A model generated the notes under the pieces. It ran no database searches. It was not told the origin of the DNA and was given only the letters and a program-made list of their open reading frames with translations. From Mycobacterium sp. 852014-52450_SCH5900713 (GTDB taxonomy: Bacteria > Actinomycetota > Actinomycetes > Mycobacteriales > Mycobacteriaceae), in the NCBI RefSeq assembly GCF_001667075.1, contig NZ_LZIL01000031.1, forward strand, positions 1-64,000: DNA of 64,000 bases, in the 5' to 3' direction. Of the stretch, positions 34,876 to 52,482 are shown piece by piece. The position numbers were made by a program, and so were the translations under genes. Each line of letters begins with the position of its first letter. Within the stretch, counting starts at the first letter, position 1.

Positions 34876-36239
34876 CTGTCCGCTGCGGGCTCGACGTTCT
34901 GGTTCAGCGCGAAGCGGTTGTCCGGATCGAGGCGAGCCTTCAGCTTGGCGAGTCGGCGGTAGGTTGCTTCACCGAAGCTCGCCCGGATGCGCAGCGGCCC
35001 TTCGTCGCCCACGAAATTGAGGTACACGCCGGTCGGACCGAGGGGGCGCAGCGTTTCGTACGCTTCATCCGTCCACAGTTTGCACCGTTCGGTGTCGGCG
35101 GGGTCCGTCCACGTGGTGATCAGGTGCACGATGTAGGGATAGTTGCGGGTCGAAAAGGCGGTCGCCTGCGGCGGAACGCGGCTCGCAACGCCGCCGAGCC
35201 GGATCAGGTGCACGTGCGTCTGCGGCGCGGGGCGCGTCCGCCCGAGCATCGCGATCCGCCGGATCGCGTCGTCGGATAGCTCCGTGAGAAAAGTCGACTT
35301 CCAATAGTTCAGCCGCCCGAACGGGGCCGTGTGGTCGAGGGCCTGTTGCCAAGTGGGATAGGCGACTTCGCGTTGCAGCGCCATCACCGGTTCGGTGGCC
35401 GCCCCGGCGACCTGCGCGAGCGCGCCGACGGCGGCCCGACCGATCTCGTCGGGTCTCGTCGAGCAGCTCAGTATCGTGACCAGCCGGCGCCCCGAGCCCT
35501 CATCGGTGCCGAAGTCGACGAGGGACGCGAGGTGGTCGTCGGCGTTGTTCATCTGGGCGCGAAAGTGTTTCAGCACGGCCTCGGCGTCGGTGTCGTCGTA
35601 GGCTCGCATGCCCCCGATGACCTGATCGACCGGGTGCAGATCGAGCACGAAGTGTGCGACCACCCCGAAGTTGCCGCCGCCGCCCCGCAGTCCCCACAGG
35701 ACCTCCGCGTTCTGTGCCCCGCTGACGTACAGCACCTCCCCGTTGGCCAGCACGAGCTCCGCTGCGGTCAGATTGTCACAGGTCAGGCCGTATGCGCGGG
35801 CCAACCAGCCGACCCCGCCGCCGAGCGTGAAGCCGCCCACACCCGTCGTGGACACCACCCCGCCGGGGCAGGCCAGACCGTGGCGGCCGGTGACCCGGTC
35901 GATGTCGCGCCAGGTTGCGCCGGGCTGGACGACCGCGATCCGGTGCTCGGCGTCGACGACGACGCCGCGCATGAGGGAGAGGTCGATGAGGATGCCGCCG
36001 TCGGTCGAGGAGTGTCCGGCGACGCTGTGCCCGCTGCACCGCACCGCGATCTCGGCTCCGGAGCCGACGGCGTAGCGGACGGCGGCGACGATGTCCGCGC
36101 GGGAGCGGCAGCGCAGCACGACGGCGGGCCGCTTGTCGACGAGGGCGTTGAAAACCTGCCGCGCCGAGTCGTAGTCGTCGCTGCCGGGGTGGACTATGTG
36201 GCCGGTGAAGCCCGGTATCGCGTCGATCGCGCGTGTCAT
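34872..36239 (-). CDS. FAD-linked oxidase, berberine-bridge-enzyme type
   Basis: This 455-residue flavoenzyme has a PCMH-type FAD domain with two likely covalent flavin sites, the His of VRCSGHSVAGHSS and the Cys of LACPGGVVSTTGVGG, and a C-terminal BBE segment (LDPDNRFALNQNV). Bicovalent members oxidise alcohols, sugars or amines, and some form rings in natural-product pathways. The ATG at 36239 overlaps the stop of the upstream epimerase gene in an ATGA; longer in-frame starts would run through that gene. It is the last gene of module B, so it probably performs a late oxidation of the NRPS/PKS product. Confidence 0.88.
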   Translation of the reverse strand: MTRAIDAIPGFTGHIVHPGSDDYDSARQVFNALVDKRPAVVLRCRSRADIVAAVRYAVGSGAEIAVRCSGHSVAGHSSTDGGILIDLSLMRGVVVDAEHRIAVVQPGATWRDIDRVTGRHGLACPGGVVSTTGVGGFTLGGGVGWLARAYGLTCDNLTAAELVLANGEVLYVSGAQNAEVLWGLRGGGGNFGVVAHFVLDLHPVDQVIGGMRAYDDTDAEAVLKHFRAQMNNADDHLASLVDFGTDEGSGRRLVTILSCSTRPDEIGRAAVGALAQVAGAATEPVMALQREVAYPTWQQALDHTAPFGRLNYWKSTFLTELSDDAIRRIAMLGRTRPAPQTHVHLIRLGGVASRVPPQATAFSTRNYPYIVHLITTWTDPADTERCKLWTDEAYETLRPLGPTGVYLNFVGDEGPLRIRASFGEATYRRLAKLKARLDPDNRFALNQNVEPAADS

Positions 36240-37261
36240 CTCCGTATGCGTGCCCGGGAATCCGCGGGTTGTTCCGGCAGGTAGTGGTTTTCCAGGTACC
36301 AGTCGTAGGCACTCTGGGCGGCCGTCCGAAACGGCGTATAGGGGACGCCCAATTCGGTGCGGGACTTGCTGCCGTCGGCGTAGATGCCAACGGACGACAG
36401 CCGCATCTGCTTGCCCCCGACGGGCAGTCGTGGGCCGACCACGAAGCGGGCCGCGCCCACGGCGGCCGCGGCCACCGGTATGGTCCACGCGGGGAGCACG
36501 ACCCGCGGCCCGGGCCGGCCGGCTATGTCGTTGACGGTCGCGAAAGCCTCACGGAAGCTGAGGTTTTCGCCGGCCAGGATGTAGTGCTCACCGGCGCGTC
36601 CCCGCTCTGCGGCGGCGATGTGGCCCGCCACCACGTCGCCGACCGCCACAAAGTTGGTGCCCCCGGGTGCGGCGACCCGCAGCCGTCCCCGTGCGGCCTG
36701 GACGAACATCGCACTCTCCGTGCCGTTGAGGTCGCCCGGCCCGATGACGACCGACGGATTGACCGCCACGGCCGCAAGGCCGGCGGCGACGGCGAGGCGC
36801 AGCTCGGATTCGGCGAGGTGCTTGCTGTAGCCGTATGGAAACTGGCGCGGACGCAGGTTGAAGCGGTCGGACTCGGTGAGCAGGTGTCCGGGCTCCGGCA
36901 CCCCGAGCGCGGCGAGGGAACTGGTGAGGACGAACCGTTTTACACCCGAGCGCAGGGCGGCGCCCAACATGTTGCGGGTACCGCCAATGTTGGTGCGGTA
37001 GAGGAGATTTTGCCCGCGGTAGCGCCAGTAGTCGGAGATCGCGGCGGTGTGGAACACCCAGTCGCAGCCGGCCATCGCGGCGGTGAGGGTGTCCATCTCG
37101 TCCAGCACGTCGCCGACGCACGTCTCGCAGTCCAGGCCGGCCAATGCAGCCAGCGACGACGTCGACCGCCGCAGCACGCGGACATCGATCCCTCGTTTGA
37201 CCAAGGCGGCCACCAGGTTCGACCCCACGAACCCGGTCCCTCCGGTGACGAATGCGCGCAT
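36236..37261 (-). CDS. NAD-dependent epimerase/reductase (extended SDR)
   Basis: The 341-residue protein has the extended-SDR nucleotide loop TGGTGFVGSNLV, a catalytic Ser in VLTSSLAALG and the YGYSKHLAE YxxxK motif, followed by NPSVVIGPGD. It most resembles dihydroflavonol-reductase or 3-beta-hydroxysteroid-dehydrogenase-like members, which reduce or oxidise a carbonyl or hydroxyl on a non-sugar substrate. It starts 4 nt after the NRPS stop and overlaps the FAD oxidase start, so it should tailor the module B product. Confidence 0.88.
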   Translation of the reverse strand: MRAFVTGGTGFVGSNLVAALVKRGIDVRVLRRSTSSLAALAGLDCETCVGDVLDEMDTLTAAMAGCDWVFHTAAISDYWRYRGQNLLYRTNIGGTRNMLGAALRSGVKRFVLTSSLAALGVPEPGHLLTESDRFNLRPRQFPYGYSKHLAESELRLAVAAGLAAVAVNPSVVIGPGDLNGTESAMFVQAARGRLRVAAPGGTNFVAVGDVVAGHIAAAERGRAGEHYILAGENLSFREAFATVNDIAGRPGPRVVLPAWTIPVAAAAVGAARFVVGPRLPVGGKQMRLSSVGIYADGSKSRTELGVPYTPFRTAAQSAYDWYLENHYLPEQPADSRARIRR

Positions 37262-37265
37262 GGGA

Positions 37266-40200
37266 TCAGAAACGGTAGGTCGTGCAGCCGACCTCGACGC
37301 CCGAGCCGACGGTGAGTATCAACGCGACGTCGCCCGGTCGCGCCAGCCCCTGCCGCCGGGCTTGCTCCAGCCCGTACGGCACGGACGACGTGAACGGGTC
37401 GCTGTCCGCGGCGAGCTCGACGAACCTCGATCTCCGGATGCCGATCTGGGCGGCCAGTTCGTCGAGCGCCTCCGGGGACAGATACGGCGGGAGCACCGCC
37501 GCGATGTCGGTGGGGTTGAGTCCCTCGAGGGCCAGAAGTTCCTTGGCAGCGGCGGGAATACAACTCAGGTAGATCGCGGCGAGGTTGGGGTCACGCTCGA
37601 TCTGTAACCCGGCCCGCCCGTCGCGCTGCTGGGTGTAGGTGGCCAGGGCCCCGCTGTACTCCGGGTGGTGCTGGAACACGAAGCGGCCGAAGCCTTCCGG
37701 GCCGTCGCTCCTGCGCAGCAGGACCGCCGAGCCCGTCTGGCTGATGCCGCGTTGCGGATAGCCGCTGTCGGGGCCGTTGTTTTCGATCTCCGAGGCCATC
37801 ACCATTGCGTGCTCCACCTTTCCCGCCCCGATCATCCCCGCGGCGACCTGGCAGGCGTTGAGGAAGCCGACGGCGCCGTTGAGGACGTCGAAGGCGAAGG
37901 TCTTGGGCCCGTCCGGGGAGTCCACCTCCCCGTTGATGTCCAGTTCGCCGGCGACGAGCGCGGCGACTGCCGGCTCGCTGAGGAACTCGTCGCGGTAGAT
38001 GCCGGAATTGATGATCAGCCCCAGCGAGCTCCGATCCAGGCCGCTGCGTTCGAGGCACGCCTCTGCGGCCTGGACCGCGAGCTGGATCGAGCTGGGGGAA
38101 GCCGGTTGCTCGGCCGGAGCGAGGCCGACGCCGTCGATGCGCACGCGGGGCATCGCCGGAGCGGCTTTGTGGTTGCCGTCGGTCGCCATGCCGGGGGCGT
38201 GGCCGCCGCCGGCACCCCGGCGCATCCGGTCGGGCAGGTCGTCGAAGGTGTACAGCGCTGCGCCGACGGTCTGTCCGGAGCCGGTGATCGAAAAGACCAC
38301 ATTGTCACCGGAATTGATCCGATTGCTCAGGATGTAGTCGTTCAGGGCGACGATGTGGGTCGTGGTGGCGGTGTTCCCGCGCTCGGCGATGTTGTAGATG
38401 GTGTTGCCCCGGTTGGCCGCGCCGTCCCCGAACATCTGGTTGATGGCGACGACCGCGTCGTTGAGCGAGGCCTCGGACGTCTGGTGCATCACCAGGTGGT
38501 CGGTGGTCTCCGGCCGCCAGCCGTGTCGCTGCATTACCCCGGCGACGTAGGGCACCGCGTGCTTGACCGCGATCGCGGTCTGAGTAACGGAGTCGGTGAA
38601 CATGATGGCACCGCCGTGCGGGCCGTCGGTCACCTTCGCGATGCACAGCTTGCTGTAGCGACTCAGGGTGGCCATATCGATGTCGTGGAAGCCGACCTTG
38701 TTGTTCGGCCCGCGCTCGAGGACCACCGCCGCACCGGCGTCGCCGAGGGTCAGGCACGCGATCCGCGGATCCATCGGCCCCTCGATTTCCTTCTGGGCGG
38801 TCTCGCACAGGTGACTGATGTATTCGCCGCTGACCACCAGGGCGTTCCGAATCAGCCCGGTCTGCAGGAATGCGTCGGCGACGGTAATGCCGGTGAACAT
38901 TCCGGCGCACGCGTTGCTGATGTCGAAGGCCAGCGCATTGCCAAGGCCGCATTGGTCGCGGAGCCGCGTGGCGGTGCTGGGCTCGAAGCTGAACCGGTGC
39001 CCGAGTCCGTCACGCCGGGAGATGTTGCAGGCGATGATTAGGTCGATCTCCTCGCGCCGATAGCTGGACCGCGACAGGCAATCTTCGGCCGCCTTCCTGG
39101 CGAGGTCGATCGAGAACTCGTCCTCGCCGACCACCCGCCGGTTCTTGATGCCGGTCAGACGTTCCAGCGGTATGCGAATCTCGTTGGTGCACTCGGCCAT
39201 AACCGTCTTCGTCGACACGGTCCGCGCGGGAAGGTACACGCCGATGCTTTCGATCACCGTGTTTCGCTTCTCCTCGGGTGTGGCCTGCACCGATTGCTCC
39301 GGTGCCGGCGCCGTGACGACGGCCTCGGTGGGGGCTTCGGGGTGACCCGTTGCATCGCCGGCGAGCGGACCGTATTCGGCGGCGAGCTCGGCGATGGTGC
39401 CGTAGACGAACATCGACTCCGGCCGCAGCGGCAGGCCTGCCGCATTCGCCCGCACCGCGACCTCCAGGCTTTGGGTCGAGGCACCACCGAGAGCGAAGAA
39501 GTCGTCGTTGACGCCGACACGCTCGAGATCCAGTACGGCGCACCAGATTTCGGCCAGCAACTTCTCGGTGGGGGTGCGCGGAGCGACGAATGCCGGCTCC
39601 TGCGGCCCCGATGCCCTGTCGGCCGCGATCAAGGCTTTGCGATCCACCTTTCCGCTCGACGTGAGCGGCAGCGAGTCTGTCACCTCGAAGACCGCGGGCA
39701 TCATGGCGGCGGGAAGCAGGTCAAGCAGGAACCGGCGCAACTCCGCGGTCGACGGAGCCGCGCCGCCGGCCGGCACGACATGCGCGACGAGGATGGGGTT
39801 CCCGCGGCTGTCGGTTCTGATCACCACCGCGTTCTCGGCCACCGCGGGGTGTTGGGCCAGCGCGGCCTCTATCTCGCCGGGCTCGATCCGGAAGCCGTGG
39901 ATCTTCACCTGAAAGTCGATGCGTCCCAGGTAGTCGATGTTGCCGTCCGGCAGATACCTGGTCAGGTCGCCGGTGCGGTAGAGCCGCTGGCCGGGGTGTG
40001 CGGTATCGCCGCCGAACGGGTCGGCCACGAAGATGGCGCCCGTCAGATCCGGCCGGTTGAGGTAGCCGCGGCCGAGCCCCACCCCGCCGATGTACAGTTC
40101 GCCGGGCACACCGATCGGCACCGGTTGCAGGTGCGCGTCCAGGATGTAGGCGCGGATGTTGGCGATCGGTCGCCCGATCGGCACCAGCGTGCCGGATTCG

Positions 40201-42579
40201 CCTCGCTCGCAGTGGAATGCGGTGACGTCGATCGCCGCCTCGGTGGGCCCATAGAGGTTGTAGAGCTCGGCGTCCAGCGTGGCCATGAAGTGGTCGCGCA
40301 GGTCGTACGGCAGCGCCTCGCCACTGCAGATCACCCGGCGCAGTGCGGTGCACGCGGCCACCCCGGGCTCGGCGAGGAAGCGGCGCATCATCGACGGCAC
40401 GAAATGCATTGTGGTGACGCGCTGTTCGACGATGGTCCGAACCAGATACGCGGCATCCTTATGCCCCTCGGGCTTGGCGATGACCACCCGGGCCCCGACG
40501 ATCAAGGGCCAGAACAGTTCCCAGACGGACGGGTCGAAGCTCACCGGCGTCTTGTGCAGCACCCGGTCGTCGGCGGTCAGCCGGTAGGCGTCCTGCATCC
40601 ACAGCAGCCGGTTACGAATCCCGGCGTGGGTGTTGAGCGTTCCCTTCGGCTTACCCGTGGAACCGGAAGTGTGGATGACGTATGCGAGGTTTGCCGACGT
40701 CGTCTCGCAGACCGGGGCGGCGTCCTCGCCCGACGGCGCCGACGGATCGTCCAGGCAGAGCCGGTGACCGGTGAAGCCGGGCGGCAGGTGCTCCAGTTTG
40801 CTCCGGTGGGTGACGCAGACCGGCGCGTCCGGTACGTCGTCCAGCATCGCGGCCATCCGCTGTGCGGGCTGCGCGGAGTCGAGCGGCATGAAGGCGCCGC
40901 CGGCCTTGAGGACGCCCAGCACGGCCACCACCAGATCCTCGGAGCGGTCCAGCAGGACGGGCACGACCGTCTCGGGCCCCACGCCGAGCTCGCGCAGCCG
41001 GTGGGCGAGACCGTTGGCCCGGCGGTCGAGTTCCGCATAGGTCACGTCGCGGTCCTCACACGTCACCGCGACGGCGTCCGGGGTGCGCACGACCGTGGCG
41101 GCGACCATCTCGTGCAGGCAGGCCGGGCCGTCGTAGGTGACCTCGGTCTGATTCCAGGCGGCCTGCTGGCGGCGCTCCGCCTCGGTGAGCAGCGGCAGCT
41201 GCGAGACCGGCCGGGCGGGGTCGGTGCCGATGCCGCCGAGCAGGGTGGCGAAGTGCCCGGCCAGCCGCTCGATGGTCGCGGCGTCGAAGAGGTCGGTGTT
41301 GTATTGCAGTACGCCGGAAAGCTTTCCGTCGTGTTCGCCGACCTCCATCATCAGGTCGAACGGCGCGCCGCCCTGCCCGACATGGAGGGTCTCGAGCGGC
41401 AGCCCCCCGGGTTCCGGGCCGGCGTCGTCGGTGAAGCGGCGCGTCTGTTCCCAGGCGAACGAGACTCCGAACAGCGGCGTGCGGCTCGGGTCGCGCGGCG
41501 GCCGAAGCCGCTCGACGAGCAGCGCGAAGGGATAGTCCTGGTGTTCGAGGGCACCCTGCACGGTGTCCTTGACGCGGCCGAGCAGGGTCATGAACGTCGG
41601 ATCGTCGTGCAGGTCGGCCCGCAGGGCGACCGGGTTAGTGAGGTAGCCGACCAGGCCCTCAAGCGCGACCCGGTCACGGCAGGCGAACGGGGAGCCGATC
41701 ACCAGGTGACCCTGGCCGCTGTAGCGGTGCAGCAACGCGGCGTAGGCCGCCAGCAGTGTCATGTAGGGCGTCGCGCCCACCTTGCGGCCCAGTTGAATGA
41801 TCCCGGCCGTCACCGCGGGGTCGACGGTGAACCGGCGCACGGTGCCCGGGTAGGTCTGGACGGCGGGCCGCGGCCGGTCGGTGGGCAATTGCAGGACCGG
41901 CAGTTCGCCGGCCAACTGGTCACGCCAGTAGGCCCAGAGGTCCTCGCCCTCGGCGCCCGCGAGCATCAGGGCCTGCTGGTCGGCATATTCGACGAAGCTT
42001 TCCGCGGGTGGCGGAGGCGGGGTCGCGCCGTGCTCGGCGGCGTACAGCAAGCGCAGCTCGTCGAGAATGATGTCGATGGACCAGAAGTCGACGGCGATGT
42101 GGTGCAAACCCAAGAGCAACACATGTTCGTCGGGTGTGCGCTCGAGCAGCGTCAGCCGCAGCACCGGGCCGGTGTACAGGTCGAAAGGACGGTTGGTCTC
42201 GCGCCGGATCCACTCGTCGACGTCGGGCTCACCGGGGCCGAGGCGGTGCCGGGCGATGCGCACCGGCCATTGCGGATGCACGAGCTGGACCGGTTGTCCG
42301 TCGCGCTCGGCGTACGTGGTCCGTAGCGCCGGATGCCGGTCTACGAGCGCCTGGGCCGCGCGTTCCAGCGCCGCGACGTCGAGCTCACCCCTGATTCGGC
42401 CGGCGTACGTCACGTTGTAGGCGGCGCTGGCCGGTGCGAGTTTGTGAATGAACCACATCGATCGCTGGCCGTACGACTGCGGATGCACCGAGGCCGACTC
42501 CTCGGCCTTCTGCATCAGCAGCTGAGCGAGCAGTGCCCGCTTTTTCTCCGGAGACAGACCGGCGACGTTGATGGGCTTG

Positions 42580-42587
<8 letters not shown>
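37266..42587 (-). CDS. NRPS fused to two KAS III domains (C-A-PCP-KASIII-KASIII')
   Basis: This is a 1773-residue protein. Domains: condensation about 30-460, with HHIAVDF (His163, Asp166; the usual final Gly is Phe); adenylation about 480-985, with HTSGSTGKPKGT and a pocket code I read as D-P-W-H-I-S-L-I-D-K, near the serine code of EntF; carrier about 1005-1075 (Ser1037 in LGGAST); a full KAS III about 1110-1450 with Cys1227 (SNACAGMF), His1368 (MHQTSE) and Asn1405 (ERGNTA); and a second KAS III fold about 1480-1773 with Ala1572 at the Cys position and no catalytic His or Asn. There is no thioesterase or reductase, so the KAS III pair probably releases or extends the aminoacyl chain. ATG 42587 overlaps the upstream PKS by 8 bp. 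Confidence 0.92.
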
Positions 42588-49457
<6,870 letters not shown>

Positions 49458-49461
<4 letters not shown>

Positions 49462-50549
49462 CTCGTTCCCTCTGTCGGTCCCGGGGCTGCTACTTCTTCG
49501 CCGAACCGTGACATCTGCGTCGCTCCATCAAGGAGTGAGTGGTTGTGGTTGGTATTTCCTTGGCCCGGAGCCATTTTCGATCGGGCAAGGGTGCCCTCGG
49601 TGTAGGTCTCGAGTAGTACGCGGAATTGCTCCACCGTGTAGCCGGTGACGACCGCGTCGGTGCGTGCGCGTACCGTCGCCGAGCGGGCCATCCGGAACAA
49701 CGGCCCGAGCTCGCCGACGTACTCGCCGGGCGAGGCGACCTTGACCAGTTCCCCGGTCCCGTCACCCGATTCGCGCATGACTTCCAGTTCGCCGTCGGTG
49801 ACGACGTAGATCAGGTCCCCCATGCTGCCCTGCTCGAACAGCACCGAACCGCTTGCCAGATGCAGCGTTTCGGGCTCGGAGTCGGTCAGTTGCACATCCG
49901 GCATCAGCCTGACCACGCGGTCGGCGAACGGCAGGATCCGGGTGTCATGGGTGGCGACCACGACAATGCGCTCGCCGCTCGCCAACTCCCTCAGCAGCCG
50001 CAGGACCCCTTCCGCGCGGGCATAGTCCAGGTGGGCCGTGGGTTCGTCGGCCAGGATCAGCGGTGGGTCCAGCGCGATCGCGCGGGCCACCGCCACCCGT
50101 TCGCGCTCGCCGCCGCTGAGGTCACCGGGCCGGTGCGTCATGCGGTCCTGCAGCCCGGCGCGGGCCAGCAATTCCTTGGCGCGCTCGCGCGCCGCCCGCC
50201 GCGACCAGCCCGCCGCCCAGAGTGGCACCGCGACGTTCTCCACCGCGGAAAGGCTTGCCACCAGGTTGAACGACTGAAAGACGATGCCCACGGTGCGGCG
50301 CCGGTACGTGGTCAGCCTGCGGCGGTCCAGCGTCGTGACGTCGGTGTCACCGACCTGGACGCGTCCGCTGGTCGGGCTGAGGATGCCGCCGATGCACGAC
50401 AGCAGCGTGGTCTTCCCACATCCGCTGGGGCCCAACAGAATCACCAGCGATCCCGACGCAACCTCCAGATTCAGACCGTCGATGACGCGGTTCGGCTCCC
50501 CGCCGTTCGAGTATTCGACGACGAGATCCTTGATGCGCAAATCACCCAT
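49458..50549 (-). CDS. ABC transporter ATPase with C-terminal cyclic-nucleotide-binding domain
   Basis: The 363-residue protein has Walker A LGPSGCGKTTLL, signature LSGGERERVAVARA, Walker B PLILADEP and switch THD. A cNMP-binding domain then covers about the last 120 residues: GSVLFEQGSMGDLIYVV, and GEYVGELGPLF followed by ARSATVRA, the phosphate-binding cassette. This combination matches M. tuberculosis Rv0073 and Rv2564. The ATG at 50549 lies 2 nt after the permease stop and replaces a longer in-frame form that would read through the permease gene. It probably powers export of the module B product, possibly gated by cAMP or a related ligand. Confidence 0.92.
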
Positions 50550-50551
50550 GA

Positions 50552-51637
50552 CTATCCGGCCCCAAACGCCATTACCGGGTCGATCGCGACCGCGCGCCGC
50601 AATCCCACCAAACTCGCCAACAGGCCGACCCCCACCGCGGTCCCCACCAGCGACAGGAAGGCCGAGGGGGTCACCACCACGAGCATCGGAAACAGCGGGC
50701 CGAGGAGCACGGCCAGCAGCCCGCCCAGCATCGCCGCAACCAACGCGACGAGCACCGCCTGCAGCATGAGCCCGGCGAGCACCGACTGGGTGGTGACACC
50801 GAGGGCTTTGAACACCGCGAAGTCTCGGGTGCGCTCCAATGCGGACAGGTAGATCAGCGATCCCACGATCGACGCGGCCACCGCCCACAGCAGGATCACC
50901 AGGTACGACATCGCCAGCCGAGCCATATGCAGCGGGCGAATCATGTCATCGACCGCGGCGGCGCGGTCCACGACGCGATAGCCGGCGGGCACTTGCGCGG
51001 GTACGCCGCGCAAGCCGATAGCCGAAATCACGTGCTGCGCGGAAAACATCAACCGCTGCGCCGTCGCGACGGTCACAAACGCATTGGGTTGACCTGCGAG
51101 CGTGGTGGACTTGTTGACCAGCCCGACGATCCGCAGCACCTGCGATCCCACCTCGACCTTGTCCCCGATGGATCGCTTCAGTGTGGTCGACATGGCGACC
51201 TCGTCAGGATTCGACGGTGCCCGCCCCGCCACGATCGGCGGCATCCCCTGTTCGGGCAGGCCGTAGACGTTCAGGTTTTCCGGTAGGCGCCGGTCTTGCA
51301 GGATCGTGTTGCCGTAGACCACCGGGATCGCCGATTCGACGCCGGGAAGCTGGGCGACGTCCTCGAGTTCGGCCTGCGGGAACCTCGATGAACCAATGAA
51401 AGGTCCGACCGCGCCCGCCTTGATGAGGTAGTGGTCGATGCCTATCGAGTCGGCCAGGCGCTGGGCCTCGACCCGGGTCCCGATCATCAGCCCCGTGATG
51501 ATGAGGGTCATCGCGAACACCATTCCGGTGCCGACGGCCGCGATGATGAAGCGTCGCTGCCGCCATTGCATGTCCCGTATGGCGGTGATCAACATCGGCG
51601 CGCGCAACCGCTCTTGCAAGCCACCAATAGCCCACAC
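50552..51637 (-). CDS. ABC transporter permease, FtsX/MacB type
   Basis: The 361-residue permease has one N-terminal transmembrane helix near 32-52, a large extracytoplasmic domain and three helices in the last 130 residues, the MacB/FtsX layout. The GTG start at 51637 follows GGGAGG with about 7 nt spacing, a strong ribosome-binding site and a clear start for the operon. MacB-type pumps usually act on substrates presented from the membrane or periplasm and need a partner ATPase, which is the next gene. Export of the lipid or lipopeptide made downstream is the likely role. Confidence 0.9.
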   Translation of the reverse strand: MWAIGGLQERLRAPMLITAIRDMQWRQRRFIIAAVGTGMVFAMTLIITGLMIGTRVEAQRLADSIGIDHYLIKAGAVGPFIGSSRFPQAELEDVAQLPGVESAIPVVYGNTILQDRRLPENLNVYGLPEQGMPPIVAGRAPSNPDEVAMSTTLKRSIGDKVEVGSQVLRIVGLVNKSTTLAGQPNAFVTVATAQRLMFSAQHVISAIGLRGVPAQVPAGYRVVDRAAAVDDMIRPLHMARLAMSYLVILLWAVAASIVGSLIYLSALERTRDFAVFKALGVTTQSVLAGLMLQAVLVALVAAMLGGLLAVLLGPLFPMLVVVTPSAFLSLVGTAVGVGLLASLVGLRRAVAIDPVMAFGAG

Positions 51638-51915
51638 GGCTTGACCTCCCTTTTCTTTCCCACCAAGCGTCGCCCGGGACGAGGCAAGTCGCGTAGAGCC
51701 GAAGGGCCTTGATCGGACGGACCTACGCCCCGCTTTTATGGCGGCCCGGATTCGATGTAGTTGAGCGATACCCGCAGTTCAGGGGCGCTCAAGCGGCAAA
51801 TTCGCGGGCGCGCGATCGGGCGGGGAAATGTGACTGAGAACCCAATGACCGAATACGGTCCTTGCAATTAGGCGCGCGCCCAATAACAGCCGAGACGCAA
51901 AGATATTCTGCGGCC
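51638..51915 (-). promoter_or_regulatory. Upstream region of the module B operon
   Basis: This 278-bp gene-free stretch between the GNAT stop and the permease start should hold the module B promoter. It contains GACCG-AATA-CGGTC, a 5-bp-arm inverted repeat at 51847-51860. I cannot assign -35/-10 boxes with confidence. Confidence 0.45.
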
Positions 51916-52482
51916 TCACTGACCGTCGGGAACCAGCCACTTCTCGAATGCGATCGGGACGAACGGCCCCCAGGACGGCAGCGGGTCGGCGGGCACCCGG
52001 GTGTACCCGGTCGCCTCGTACAGCGCCTCGGCCTCGGGTTGGCGGTTGCCGGTGATCAGGTAGAGCCGCCGGTACCCGCGCGCGGCGGTCTCCGCCTCCA
52101 GCGCCGCCAACAACACTCGCGCGTACCCGCGGCGCCGATGAGCGCGGTCGGTCCAGATCCGCTTCAGCTCGGCGGTTTCGGCGTCATAACGCCGGAATGC
52201 CCCGCCGGTGACGGGCACGCCGTCGAGCACCCCGATCAGCAATCCGCCGTCCGGCGAGGCCAGCTCGGCCTTCGGCACCGGCAACCAGGACAGGTGCGTG
52301 CTGGGCGTGCCGCCGTAACGCTGCGCGTACTCGTCGGCCAGCTCGGCCAGCAGGGGCCGCGCCAGCGGTTCGTCGTGGGTCGCCGACACGAACCGCAACT
52401 GGTGACGACCGGCCGGCGGGCTTGATTCGTGCACCACGTGATCATCCAACGCCTCTGACCGCGACACATTCCACTCGGGCAT
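51916..52482 (-). CDS. GNAT-family N-acetyltransferase
   Basis: The protein of up to 188 residues has the GNAT acetyl-CoA loop RRRGYARVLLAALE and a downstream YEATGYTRVP segment typical of motif B. It would acetylate an amine on a small molecule or protein; the substrate is unknown. The ATG at 52482 overlaps the MmpL 3' end by 41 bp. A GTG at 52437 just after the MmpL stop is an equally good start and gives 173 residues. Tight packing suggests co-transcription with mmpL. Confidence 0.85.
   Translation of the reverse strand: MPEWNVSRSEALDDHVVHESSPPAGRHQLRFVSATHDEPLARPLLAELADEYAQRYGGTPSTHLSWLPVPKAELASPDGGLLIGVLDGVPVTGGAFRRYDAETAELKRIWTDRAHRRRGYARVLLAALEAETAARGYRRLYLITGNRQPEAEALYEATGYTRVPADPLPSWGPFVPIAFEKWLVPDGQ

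Noticed and set aside
39294-42326. 1010-codon open frame antisense to the NRPS
   Set aside because: Same cause. The real NRPS motifs are all on the minus strand, and the antisense product has no recognisable fold.
51847-51860. GACCG-AATA-CGGTC as an intrinsic terminator for the GNAT gene
   Set aside because: A 5-bp stem with no U-tract is too weak for a terminator; it is noted only as a possible operator half-site pair.
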